The notes under the pieces are model-generated. The model worked only from the letters and a program-made list of their open reading frames with translations. It made no database searches and had not been told where the DNA came from. DNA of 35,521 bases from an uncultured Mediterraneibacter sp. GTDB taxonomy: Bacteria > Bacillota > Clostridia > Lachnospirales > Lachnospiraceae. A program made the position numbers and the translations under genes. Every line of letters begins with the position of its first letter. Within the stretch, counting starts at the first letter, position 1. Positions 8,675-17,102 of the stretch are shown in pieces. The stretch is taken from contig CALWQP010000032.1 in the NCBI GenBank assembly GCA_944383695.1, positions 1 to 35,521 on the forward strand, read 5' to 3'.

Positions 8675-8694
8675 ACGGGAGGATTATAGAATAT

Positions 8695-9456
8695 ATGCAG
8701 TACAGATACGAAGAACAGGGGAATGAGAACCGGGTCTGGAAAGACCGTAGAAAACACAGTTGGAAGTGTATAGACCAGAAAGCATTTATAGAGCACACGA
8801 AAGGAAAGGCGGTCATCTGCGCGGATGCGGGAACAAAGGGGAAAAAGACAGAGGACGTCCTGACAGACGGGGAACACACCCTTCCCCTTTCTGTCACCAG
8901 ACAAAAACCGGGCGCCTTCCAGAAGATCGTGGGATATATTCCCTGTACTGACGGGGAGGAGAGCGGATATGTGCGTGTGCTTGGAGTGGCTGCCGGCAAG
9001 ATCATCGCTCTTTTGATCGTGCTGGCAGTCCTGGTTGCAGGAGGAGTATTATTCTGGATGATGAACCGGCAGGAGGGGCCGGATCTGGACAGGGCCGCCA
9101 TCGCCTACGAGATGCCGGAAGGCCTGGTCAATACAGATCCCGAGTCCATCACCATGCCGGGATACAGTCTCCTGACAATGAGCAACTCGGATGGTACAGT
9201 CCACGTTCCTCTGCTCAACCCAGAGGGGAACACATGCTACTTCGTCTATACGATCTCTCTGGCGGACAGCGGAGAGATTCTCTATGAGAGCGGCTATATC
9301 GAGCCGGGAAGTGCGGTGCCTGAGTTTGAGCTGAACCGGACGCTCGACCCGGGGACATATGACATCAAAGTGGATGTGGCGGCATGGGCTATTGAAGACT
9401 ACACGGAACCTCTCAACGGAGGCAGTATTGAGGCGGAATTACAAGTGGAGGAATAA
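8695..9456 (+). CDS. Single-pass membrane protein with extracellular NPEGNTCY domain (copy 2)
   Basis: A 253-residue paralog of the preceding product with the same order: cytoplasmic domain (about 1-98), membrane helix (about 102-122) and extracellular domain. Shared landmarks are NTDPESITMPG, NPEGNTCY (175-182), LYESGYIEPGSAV and GTYDIKVDV. The extracellular halves are much more alike than the cytoplasmic halves, which differ in length of individual segments and in sequence, so the copies may have diverged in what they contact inside the cell. The gene begins 20 bases after the first copy ends, behind GGGAGGAT, and is followed 2 bases later by the lipoprotein gene. The pair reflects an old tandem duplication. 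Confidence 0.82.
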   Translation: MQYRYEEQGNENRVWKDRRKHSWKCIDQKAFIEHTKGKAVICADAGTKGKKTEDVLTDGEHTLPLSVTRQKPGAFQKIVGYIPCTDGEESGYVRVLGVAAGKIIALLIVLAVLVAGGVLFWMMNRQEGPDLDRAAIAYEMPEGLVNTDPESITMPGYSLLTMSNSDGTVHVPLLNPEGNTCYFVYTISLADSGEILYESGYIEPGSAVPEFELNRTLDPGTYDIKVDVAAWAIEDYTEPLNGGSIEAELQVEE

Positions 9457-9458
9457 GG

Positions 9459-10022
9459 ATGATAAAAGAGATAAAATATATTCTCTGTCTGTGTATGGGC
9501 GTAATTGCTTTCACCGTGGGATGTACAGGATCCGCCTCGGATGAGAAGGCTGAGAATGTGGCGATTCTTGAAGTGGGGGAGACAACTTATCCGATAGAAG
9601 GTACAGAAGTGACACTCAGTCTCAAAGACGCGTATGAGACAGAGGAACTAAGCCCCTCCACTCCCTCCGGCTATTTTTACTATTATGAAGATAAGGAAGA
9701 GTACTACTATTATGTAATCGCCGGAACATTGGAGAATCCTTCCCAGACAGTACTGTCTCCATCAGACTTTGGGGCGGCGTCGTGGAATGGAAGGAAAGAG
9801 TACGAGACGAAAGTAGTTATGGAAAACAGCAGCGGAGCCACATTCATGGAAAATGATGATGAGACTGCGGGGGAAGAAATCCGAGTCTATATCCTCGTCA
9901 TGGTAAAGGACGGGGAGGAGACGCCTGACCAAATCGAGTTGTATTATAATGAAGGACTCTCCGAAAAAAACGGGGATGAACTGTGGGACAGAGGGGTCAG
10001 GATAGATCCCTCGTATTCATGA
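9459..10022 (+). CDS. Predicted lipoprotein, 3' end abuts an IS fragment
   Basis: A 187-residue protein with a short hydrophobic leader and a lipobox-like FTVGC, Cys at 22 (the -3 position is Thr, so the box is imperfect), then a Ser/Asp linker and a domain rich in Tyr and acidic residues (YFYYYEDKEEYYYYVIAGTLEN). The start lies 2 bases after the previous stop, with GTGGAGGAATAAGG as ribosome site, so it is the last gene of the surface locus. The stop falls within about 15 bases of the edge of a truncated transposase, so the final residues may be altered or read from the insertion. The domain recalls extracellular lipoproteins of the DUF4352/DUF5067 kind, but I cannot confirm that. Confidence 0.7.
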   Translation: MIKEIKYILCLCMGVIAFTVGCTGSASDEKAENVAILEVGETTYPIEGTEVTLSLKDAYETEELSPSTPSGYFYYYEDKEEYYYYVIAGTLENPSQTVLSPSDFGAASWNGRKEYETKVVMENSSGATFMENDDETAGEEIRVYILVMVKDGEETPDQIELYYNEGLSEKNGDELWDRGVRIDPSYS

Positions 10023-10890
10023 TCATCGCTGTGCTCAATGCGTCCTTTTGCCTGGGGTGTTTTAGCAAAAATCATATCGACACCAAATTCATGCATAGAC
10101 CGTCCGAACTGGGTCAAATGTACGGTTTTTCCAGCAATAAGTTCATCTATCGTCAGTTTCCCGGTCTTAGGGGAGCGGAAGATCGTATGGTTGTCTGAAT
10201 AAACAGTCTGAGGAATACCGAAATCTGTACAGCATTGCCGCAAGGTTTCCAGGTAGCCATAAAGGCATTCATTTTGTGTAAGGAAGAGACCGACAACCTG
10301 TCCGGAAGCATCATCGATGGCACCATGGAGGGTGTATTTAACAGAACCGCCGAACCATTCATAGGGGGTGGCGTCAATCTGGATCAGCTGTCCGGGATGA
10401 GGCTTTCGTTTCCGTCGGTGGGTGCGTTGTCGGATTTTTTTCTTTTTGGGGCTTTCAAAACCTGCATTTTTTAGTATACTGGAAAGAGCAGAATAGGAAA
10501 GGGAGATTCCGAAATCTGCTAAGAGTATATCTTTGAAATGGAGGAAGTTGACCCCAGACAATTCCGGGCGGGAATAAATCTGAAGGACAGCTTCCTTCGT
10601 TTCATCAGAAACAGCGTGAGCAGGTTTTCTACCAGTATTTTTATGGATAAGGGATTGAGCAGCGCCAGAAGTAAGGACTCCTTTCTTTAAACGTGTAATC
10701 TGGCGGATAGAAAGCCCTAAGAGCTCAGCAGCCTGTTGTCTTGTAATGGACTTGTCGATGAAGCTGTTGATAATCTTAAATGTTTTTAGTTGCTTTTGAA
10801 ACAATGTAATTTTACCTTCTTTCATAGTTTTATAGTTTCTCAAAAAGTGACATTATCGCAAGAGAATCCTAAGGTGACATTATCATAAGT
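10023..10890 (-). mobile_element. Truncated ISNCY-like insertion sequence
   Basis: One end keeps two direct copies of GTGACATTATC (10847-10857 and 10874-10884), 27 bases apart and upstream of the transposase, which look like transposase-binding end repeats. The other end is missing: the transposase reading breaks off just past its catalytic Glu and meets the 3' end of the lipoprotein gene. No target-site duplication can be identified. The remnant lies between the surface locus and the ileS promoter. Confidence 0.65.
10037..10825 (-). pseudogene. Transposase, ISNCY-like, C-terminally truncated
   Basis: About 263 residues remain from the ATG at 10825; a TTG at 10843 is the alternative start. 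The N-terminus is a helix-turn-helix region (ITRQQAAELLGLSIRQITRL), then a basic linker and a DDE/integrase-core domain. The catalytic triad can be read as Asp in QIDATPYEWFGG, Asp in VYSDNHTIF and Glu in QAKGRIE. Full-length relatives continue for well over 100 residues past that Glu, whereas here the match stops at once and the frame runs on into unrelated sequence antisense to the lipoprotein gene. It is therefore probably inactive, though a compact core remains. ISNCY is my best family guess; IS481-like is the alternative. Confidence 0.75.
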
Positions 10891-10917
10891 GAATAACACC
10901 CGCCCGAAGAAAACCCC

Positions 10918-10947
10918 TTGACGTTTCCCTGGTTGGGCGCTTATAAT
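10918..10947 (+). promoter_or_regulatory. Promoter of the ileS T-box leader
   Basis: TTGACG at 10918-10923 and TATAAT at 10942-10947 with an 18-base spacer. Transcription would begin near 10955, just ahead of the T-box structure. The IS remnant ends only about 30 bases upstream. Confidence 0.75.
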
Positions 10948-10954
10948 AGCCATG

Positions 10955-11262
10955 TATATAAATTCACAGAGCAAAGGCGATAACGGAGACAGTAGAAACC
11001 TTTCGAACGCCACAGCGAGCCGGGGATGGTGCAAGCCCGGTGCAAGTAGCAGGTTTTCGAATATCACTCCCGAGCCGCAGCATCTGAAACGAGAGGCAGC
11101 CGCGTTTTGACGAAGGCGGTGACAGACCCGCACAGTACGCATACGCCGCCGGAGTAGGAGCTGACGATTGTCCCGCGTTAAGGGACGCCATATACGGAGC
11201 GCTTATATCAAACAAAAAGCTCTAAGTATGTTGTAACAGGTGGTTAAAACGAGAGAACAGCA
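10955..11262 (+). promoter_or_regulatory. T-box riboswitch (isoleucine) upstream of ileS
   Basis: The leader is about 300 bases with a T-box stem I pattern. A purine-rich start (AGAGCAAAGGCGATAACGGA) leads to a specifier loop in which AATATCACTCCCGAG places ATC (Ile) at 11063-11065. Near the 3' end GGTGGTTAAAACG contains TGGT at 11241-11244, able to pair with the ACCA end of uncharged tRNA-Ile. The part after TGGT departs from the usual ACCGCG. A strong terminator follows, so uncharged tRNA-Ile should favour read-through into ileS. Confidence 0.85.
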
Positions 11263-11296
11263 GGCTTTCGTCCTTTTACGGACGAGAGCCTTTTTT
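11263..11296 (+). terminator. T-box-controlled terminator
   Basis: GGCTTTCGTCC pairs over 11 positions with GGACGAGAGCC around a 6-base loop, followed by six T residues. It is the off-state of the T-box leader. Confidence 0.88.
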
Positions 11297-11382
11297 CTCC
11301 GTTTTGATTGAAAGCTCCAGGTGAGAGCGCGCCCACGATGGATGTATCCTCAGCTCGGGCCATCACAGAAAGGAAAATCAGT

Positions 11383-14300
11383 ATGTATAAGAAAGTTCCC
11401 ACCGACATGAATTTTGTCGGCAGAGAAAAAGAAGTTGAAAAGTTTTGGGATGACAACCACATCTTCGAGAAGAGTATTGAAGAAAGGAAGGACTGTCCGG
11501 ATTACATTTTCTATGACGGGCCTCCGACAGCGAACGGAAAACCCCACATCGGTCATGTGCTGACCCGCGTCATCAAGGACATGATCCCGAGATACCGCAC
11601 TATGAAAGGCTATATGGTGCCGAGAAAGGCGGGCTGGGACACCCATGGACTCCCGGTAGAGCTGGAAGTGGAAAAGTCTCTCGGCCTGGATGGAAAAGAG
11701 CAGATCGAAGAATACGGTCTTGAGCCGTTCATTGACAAATGTAAAGAAAGCGTCTGGAAATACAAAGGCATGTGGGAGGATTTCTCCGCCACAGTCGGTT
11801 TCTGGGCTGATATGGAGCATCCTTATGTCACCTACCACAATACATTTATCGAGTCCGAGTGGTGGGCGTTAAAGCAGATATGGGAGAAAGGCCTGCTGTA
11901 CAAGGGCTTCAAGATCGTTCCCTACTGCCCGCGCTGCGGGACGCCTCTTTCCTCGCAGGAAGTGGCGCAGGGATACAAGGACGTCAAAGAGCGTTCAGCA
12001 GTCGTAAGATTTAAAGTAAAAGGCGAGGATGCATACATCCTTGCATGGACGACTACGCCATGGACGCTGCCCTCCAACCTGGCGCTCTGCGTGAACCCGG
12101 AGGAAGATTATGCAAAAGTCAGGGCAGCGGACGGCCATACTTATTACATGGCGTGCGCCCTCCTGGACACGGTGCTCGGCAAACAGGCCGAAGAAGGGAA
12201 GCCGGCATACGAGGTGCTGGAGACTTATAAAGGAACAGACTTAGAGGGCAAAGAGTATGAGCCTCTCTTCCAGTGCGCTGCGGACGCTGCCGCAAAGCAG
12301 AATAAACAAGCATTCTATGTGACATGCGATACCTACGTCACACTGACAGACGGTACCGGAGTCGTGCACATCGCCCCGGCGTTTGGTGAAGATGACGCAA
12401 ATGTAGGAAGAAAATATGATCTTCCGTTTGTTCAGCTTGTAGATGAAAAAGGAAATATGGCGGATTCCACGCCGTTTGCAGGACTGTTTGTGAAAAAAGC
12501 AGACCCGGAAGTGCTGAAGGATCTGGATGCGAGAGGACTGCTCTATGACGCGCCGAAGTTCGAGCACAGCTACCCCCACTGCTGGAGATGTGATACCCCG
12601 CTCATTTACTATGCGCGTGAGTCATGGTTTATCAAAATGACTGCGGTAAGAGACGACCTGATCGCGAACAACAACACGATCAACTGGATCCCGGAGAGCA
12701 TCGGCAAAGGCCGGTTCGGCGACTGGATTGAGAATGTCCAGGACTGGGGCATCAGCCGCAACCGTTACTGGGGAACCCCGCTGAACATCTGGGAGTGCGA
12801 GTGCGGCCACATGCACTCCATCGGGAGCATCGAGGAGCTGAAGAAGATGTCCGATAACTGCCCGGATGACATTGAACTGCACCGTCCGTATATCGACGCG
12901 GTGACGATCAAGTGCCCGGAGTGCGGAAAAGAGATGCACCGTGTACCGGAAGTGATCGATTGCTGGTTTGACAGCGGGTCCATGCCATTTGCGCAGCATC
13001 ACTATCCCTTTGAGAACAAAGAGCTGTTTGAAGAGCAGTTCCCGGCGGATTTTATTTCCGAGGCAGTGGACCAGACAAGAGGATGGTTCTACTCCCTGCT
13101 GGCAATCTCCACGCTGATCTTCAACAAGGCTCCGTACAAAAATGTGATCGTCCTGGGACATGTGCAGGACGAGAACGGTCAGAAGATGAGCAAGTCCAAG
13201 GGAAATGCAGTCGATCCCTTTGAGGCTCTTGAGACATACGGTGCGGATGCGATCCGCTGGTACTTCTATGTCAACAGCGCTCCGTGGCTGCCGAACAGAT
13301 TCCACGGCAAAGCGGTCATTGAGGGACAGAGGAAGTTCATGGGCACATTGTGGAACACGTATGCGTTCTTTGTGCTCTATGCGAATATTGACAACTTTGA
13401 CGCCACAAAATATACAATGGAATATGATAAACTGTCCGTGATGGATAAGTGGCTGCTCTCCAAGATGAACACCATGGTAAAAGAAGTGGACGATAATCTC
13501 GGAAACTACCGTATCCCGGAGGCGGCGAGAGCGCTCCAGGAGTTTGTGGACGATATGAGCAACTGGTATGTGCGGAGGAGCCGCGAGCGTTTCTGGGCAA
13601 AAGGCATGGAGCAGGATAAGATCAATGCATACATGACATTGTATACAGCCCTTGTCACAGTATCCAAGGCAGCAGCGCCCATGATTCCGTTTATGACAGA
13701 AGAAATCTACCGGAATCTTGTGTGCAGCATTGACAAAGACGCGCCGGAGAGCATCCATTTGTGCCTCTTCCCGGAGGTTTATGAGGACCAGATCGACAAA
13801 GAGCTGGAAGATAACATGGACCATGTCCTGAAACTGGTGGTGATGGGCCGCGCCTGCAGAAATGCGTCCAATATCAAGAACCGTCAGCCTGTGGGACAGA
13901 TGTTCGTCAAGGCAGGTTTTGTCCTTCCGGAATTCTATCAGGATATCGCAGCCGATGAACTGAATGTGAAGAATGTTAAATTTACAGAGGATGTACGAGA
14001 CTTTACTTCATATACATTTAAGCCACAGTTAAAGACAGTTGGACCAAAATATGGTAAAATGTTAGGTGGCATCAAAGCCGCCCTTGATGCCTTGGACGGA
14101 AATGCCGCCATGGATGAGGTCAATGAGACAGGCGCCCTGAAGCTGGATGTGAATGGGCAGGAGATCACGCTCTTCAAAGAAGACCTGCTGATTGACACCG
14201 CGCAGATGGAAGGCTATGTGTCCGAGAATGACAACGGCATCACCGTCGTCCTTGATACGAACCTGACGCCGGAGCTTCTTGAGGAAGGCTTTGTCCGCGA

Positions 14301-14538
14301 GATCATCAGCAAGATCCAGACGATGCGAAAAGAAGCCGACTTCGAGGTCATGGACCGGATCCGCGTGACATATAAGGGAGCAGAGAAAGCAGAGGCAGTC
14401 TTTGAGAAGCACGCGGCAGAGATCAGCGGAGAAGTGCTCGCTGACGAAGTTGTCAAGGCAGAGCCGTCAGGCTTCGTAAAGGAGTGGAAGGTTAATGGTG
14501 AAGCGGTCGCAATGGGCGTGGAAAAGGAAGGAAAATAA
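11383..14538 (+). CDS. ileS: Isoleucyl-tRNA synthetase (IleS2 type)
   Basis: Charges tRNA-Ile with isoleucine in the cytoplasm. The product has 1051 residues, near the usual length of the long (IleS2) form rather than the roughly 920-940 of the E. coli form. The class I signatures are HIGH at residues 55-58 (PPTANGKPHIGHVL) and KMSKS at 601-605. A CP1 editing domain lies between them with TTPWTLPSN and GTGVVHIAPAFGEDD, and an anticodon-binding domain follows. The ATG at 11383 was preferred over an in-frame ATG at 11308 because AGAAAGGA lies 8 bases upstream and the N-terminus then matches the family; the extra 25 codons overlap the leader. It is controlled by the T-box. IleS2-type enzymes are often less sensitive to mupirocin, as a family tendency. 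Confidence 0.96.
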   Translation: MYKKVPTDMNFVGREKEVEKFWDDNHIFEKSIEERKDCPDYIFYDGPPTANGKPHIGHVLTRVIKDMIPRYRTMKGYMVPRKAGWDTHGLPVELEVEKSLGLDGKEQIEEYGLEPFIDKCKESVWKYKGMWEDFSATVGFWADMEHPYVTYHNTFIESEWWALKQIWEKGLLYKGFKIVPYCPRCGTPLSSQEVAQGYKDVKERSAVVRFKVKGEDAYILAWTTTPWTLPSNLALCVNPEEDYAKVRAADGHTYYMACALLDTVLGKQAEEGKPAYEVLETYKGTDLEGKEYEPLFQCAADAAAKQNKQAFYVTCDTYVTLTDGTGVVHIAPAFGEDDANVGRKYDLPFVQLVDEKGNMADSTPFAGLFVKKADPEVLKDLDARGLLYDAPKFEHSYPHCWRCDTPLIYYARESWFIKMTAVRDDLIANNNTINWIPESIGKGRFGDWIENVQDWGISRNRYWGTPLNIWECECGHMHSIGSIEELKKMSDNCPDDIELHRPYIDAVTIKCPECGKEMHRVPEVIDCWFDSGSMPFAQHHYPFENKELFEEQFPADFISEAVDQTRGWFYSLLAISTLIFNKAPYKNVIVLGHVQDENGQKMSKSKGNAVDPFEALETYGADAIRWYFYVNSAPWLPNRFHGKAVIEGQRKFMGTLWNTYAFFVLYANIDNFDATKYTMEYDKLSVMDKWLLSKMNTMVKEVDDNLGNYRIPEAARALQEFVDDMSNWYVRRSRERFWAKGMEQDKINAYMTLYTALVTVSKAAAPMIPFMTEEIYRNLVCSIDKDAPESIHLCLFPEVYEDQIDKELEDNMDHVLKLVVMGRACRNASNIKNRQPVGQMFVKAGFVLPEFYQDIAADELNVKNVKFTEDVRDFTSYTFKPQLKTVGPKYGKMLGGIKAALDALDGNAAMDEVNETGALKLDVNGQEITLFKEDLLIDTAQMEGYVSENDNGITVVLDTNLTPELLEEGFVREIISKIQTMRKEADFEVMDRIRVTYKGAEKAEAVFEKHAAEISGEVLADEVVKAEPSGFVKEWKVNGEAVAMGVEKEGK

Positions 14539-14542
14539 AGAA

Positions 14543-17017
14543 ATGTTCAGCAAAAGATTAGAAAAAGAAGCATTTAGACAGACAGTAAAAGAAAATATCA
14601 AGACGCTGTACAGGAAGACCATTGAGGAAGCAACCCCTCAGCAGATTTTCCAGGCCGTATCCTACGCGGTCAAAGACGTTATTTTTGACGACTGGTTTGC
14701 GACGCAGAAAGCGTATGACGCCGCGGACGCAAAGACCGTGTACTATATGTCCATGGAATTCCTCATGGGCCGTGCCCTGGGGAATAACCTGATTAATATG
14801 ACAGCCTACAAGGAAGTGAAAGAGGCGCTGGAGGAGATGGGTATTGACCTGAACGTGATCGAAGACCAGGAGCCGGACGCAGCGCTCGGAAACGGCGGTC
14901 TCGGAAGGCTCGCGGCATGTTTCCTCGATTCTCTTGCAACTCTGAATTATCCGGCATACGGATGCGGTATCCGCTACCGTTACGGCATGTTCAAGCAGAA
15001 GATCGTTGACGGCTATCAGAAAGAAGTGCCGGACGACTGGCTGAAGGAAGGCAATCCCTTCGAGCTCCGCAGGGAAGAATATGCAAAGGAAGTGCGCTTC
15101 GGCGGTAACATCCGTTTTGAAAAAGACCCGGTCACAGGAAAAGACAATTTTATTCAGGAGAACTATGAGTCTGTCCTTGCCATCCCTTACGACATGCCGA
15201 TCGTAGGCTACGGCAACCATGTGGTAAACACACTCCGGGTATGGGACGCCAAGGCGATCACGGACTTTAAGCTGGATGAATTTGACAGAGGAAATTACCA
15301 TAAGGCAGTGGAGCAGGAGAACCTGGCAAGACTGATCGTGGATGTCCTCTATCCCAATGACAATCATTACTCAGGAAAAGAGCTCCGCCTGAAACAGCAG
15401 TATTTCTTTATCTCTGCCAGTCTTCAGGCGCTGATGGCAAAATATAAGAAGAAACACAGTGATATCCGTAAGCTGCATGAAAAAGTAGTGATCCAGATGA
15501 ATGATACACATCCCACAGTTGCGGTTCCCGAGCTGATGCGTCTTCTGATCGACCAGGAAGGCCTGAACTGGGAAGAGGCATGGGACGTCACCACAAAGAC
15601 CTGCGCTTACACGAACCATACCATCATGGCGGAGGCGCTGGAAAAATGGCCCATCGACCTGTTCTCCCGGCTTTTGCCCCGCATCTATCAGATCGTGCAG
15701 GAGATCGACCGCCGCTTCCTCATACAGGTGCGCGAGATGTACCCGGGCAATGAGGAGAAGGTGAAGAAGATGGGAATCCTCATGGACGGTCAGGTGCGCA
15801 TGGCGAACATGGCGATCATCGCGGGCTTCTCCGTAAACGGCGTGGCAAAGCTCCACACGGAAATACTGGAGAAGCAGGAGCTGAAGGACTTCTATGAGAT
15901 GATGCCCGGGAAATTCAACAACAAGACAAACGGCATCACCCAGAGACGTTTCCTGGCGCACGGAAATCCGCTCCTTGCCGACTGGATCACAGACAAGATC
16001 GGTGACGGCTGGATCACGGACCTGTCCAAGATCGGGAACTTAAAGTCATATATAAATGATGAAAACGCAAGACGTGAGTTCATGCAGATCAAGCACCAGA
16101 ACAAGGTACGCCTTGCCAAATATATCAAGGAGCACAACGGCATTGACGTTGATCCGCGGTCCATCTTCGATGTACAGGTAAAACGTCTCCATGAGTACAA
16201 ACGCCAGTTTCTGAACATCCTGCATATCATGTATCTGTACAATCAGATCAAGGAGCATCCGGAGCTGTCCTTCTATCCGCGGACATTTATCTTCGGTGCA
16301 AAGGCTGCGGCAGGATATTTGCGGGCGAAAGAAACGATCAAGCTGATAAACTCCGTTGCCGATGTGGTAAATAACGACCGCAGCATCAACGGCAAGCTGA
16401 AAATCGTGTTCATTGAGGATTACCGTGTATCCAACGCGGAGATCATTTTCGCCGCGGCAGACGTGAGCGAGCAGATTTCGACAGCTTCCAAGGAGGCTTC
16501 CGGTACAGGCAACATGAAGTTCATGCTGAATGGCGCGCCAACTCTCGGAACTATGGACGGCGCGAACGTGGAGATTGTTCAGGAAGTCGGCGAGGAGAAT
16601 GCGTTCATCTTCGGGCTGAGCTCGGAGGAGGTCATCAACTACGAGAACAATGGCGGCTACAATCCGCAGGATATCTATTTCAACGACTGGGAGCTGAAAC
16701 GCGTGGTGGATCAGCTCATGGACGGTACGTATTCACACGGCGACCACAATATGTATAAGAACCTGTACAATTCACTGCTCAATACGCAGAGCACGGATAA
16801 GTCGGATATGTACTTCATCCTGAAGGATTTCCGCTCATATGCAGACGCTCAGAAGAAGGTGGAAGAGGCGTACAGAGACCAGCAGAGATGGTCCCGCATG
16901 GCAATGATGCAGACCGCGTGCTGCGGCAAATTCTCTTCCGACAGAACGATCGAAGAATATGTAAAAGACATTTGGCATCTGGAGAAAGTCGAGGTTCCGT
17001 CCGGGCAGGAAGAATAG
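14543..17017 (+). CDS. glgP: Glycogen/starch/alpha-glucan phosphorylase
   Basis: Releases glucose-1-phosphate from the non-reducing ends of alpha-1,4-glucans, using pyridoxal phosphate. The 824-residue length is typical. Seen in the sequence: NGGLGRLAACFLDSLATL near the N-terminus; QMNDTHPTVAVPELMR; VKRLHEYKRQFLN; and the cofactor motif EASGTGNMKFMLNGAPTLGT, whose Lys (about residue 659) forms the PLP Schiff base. The ATG at 14543 is 4 bases after the ileS stop; an upstream in-frame start at 14495 would overlap ileS and lacks family similarity. AAGGAAGG precedes it. No glycogen synthesis or debranching genes are nearby. It may be co-transcribed with ileS, since no terminator separates them. 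Confidence 0.95.
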   Translation: MFSKRLEKEAFRQTVKENIKTLYRKTIEEATPQQIFQAVSYAVKDVIFDDWFATQKAYDAADAKTVYYMSMEFLMGRALGNNLINMTAYKEVKEALEEMGIDLNVIEDQEPDAALGNGGLGRLAACFLDSLATLNYPAYGCGIRYRYGMFKQKIVDGYQKEVPDDWLKEGNPFELRREEYAKEVRFGGNIRFEKDPVTGKDNFIQENYESVLAIPYDMPIVGYGNHVVNTLRVWDAKAITDFKLDEFDRGNYHKAVEQENLARLIVDVLYPNDNHYSGKELRLKQQYFFISASLQALMAKYKKKHSDIRKLHEKVVIQMNDTHPTVAVPELMRLLIDQEGLNWEEAWDVTTKTCAYTNHTIMAEALEKWPIDLFSRLLPRIYQIVQEIDRRFLIQVREMYPGNEEKVKKMGILMDGQVRMANMAIIAGFSVNGVAKLHTEILEKQELKDFYEMMPGKFNNKTNGITQRRFLAHGNPLLADWITDKIGDGWITDLSKIGNLKSYINDENARREFMQIKHQNKVRLAKYIKEHNGIDVDPRSIFDVQVKRLHEYKRQFLNILHIMYLYNQIKEHPELSFYPRTFIFGAKAAAGYLRAKETIKLINSVADVVNNDRSINGKLKIVFIEDYRVSNAEIIFAAADVSEQISTASKEASGTGNMKFMLNGAPTLGTMDGANVEIVQEVGEENAFIFGLSSEEVINYENNGGYNPQDIYFNDWELKRVVDQLMDGTYSHGDHNMYKNLYNSLLNTQSTDKSDMYFILKDFRSYADAQKKVEEAYRDQQRWSRMAMMQTACCGKFSSDRTIEEYVKDIWHLEKVEVPSGQEE

Positions 17018-17102
17018 CGCCGCAAAATGGTATCAGCGGCAACAGAGAGAGGAAGCACAGAGGCGGGGAGGAGAGCTTCAGAAAAGAACGGAGGCATTAT
17101 AA

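Noticed and set aside
12622-13824. 400-codon open frame on the minus strand inside ileS
   Set aside because: It lies wholly antisense to a clearly conserved synthetase gene, is rich in His/Val/Arg as expected of a reading-frame shadow, and has no ribosome site.
14558-15961. Long minus-strand frames (269 and 196 codons) inside glgP
   Set aside because: Antisense shadows of a conserved enzyme gene in a region of biased codon use.
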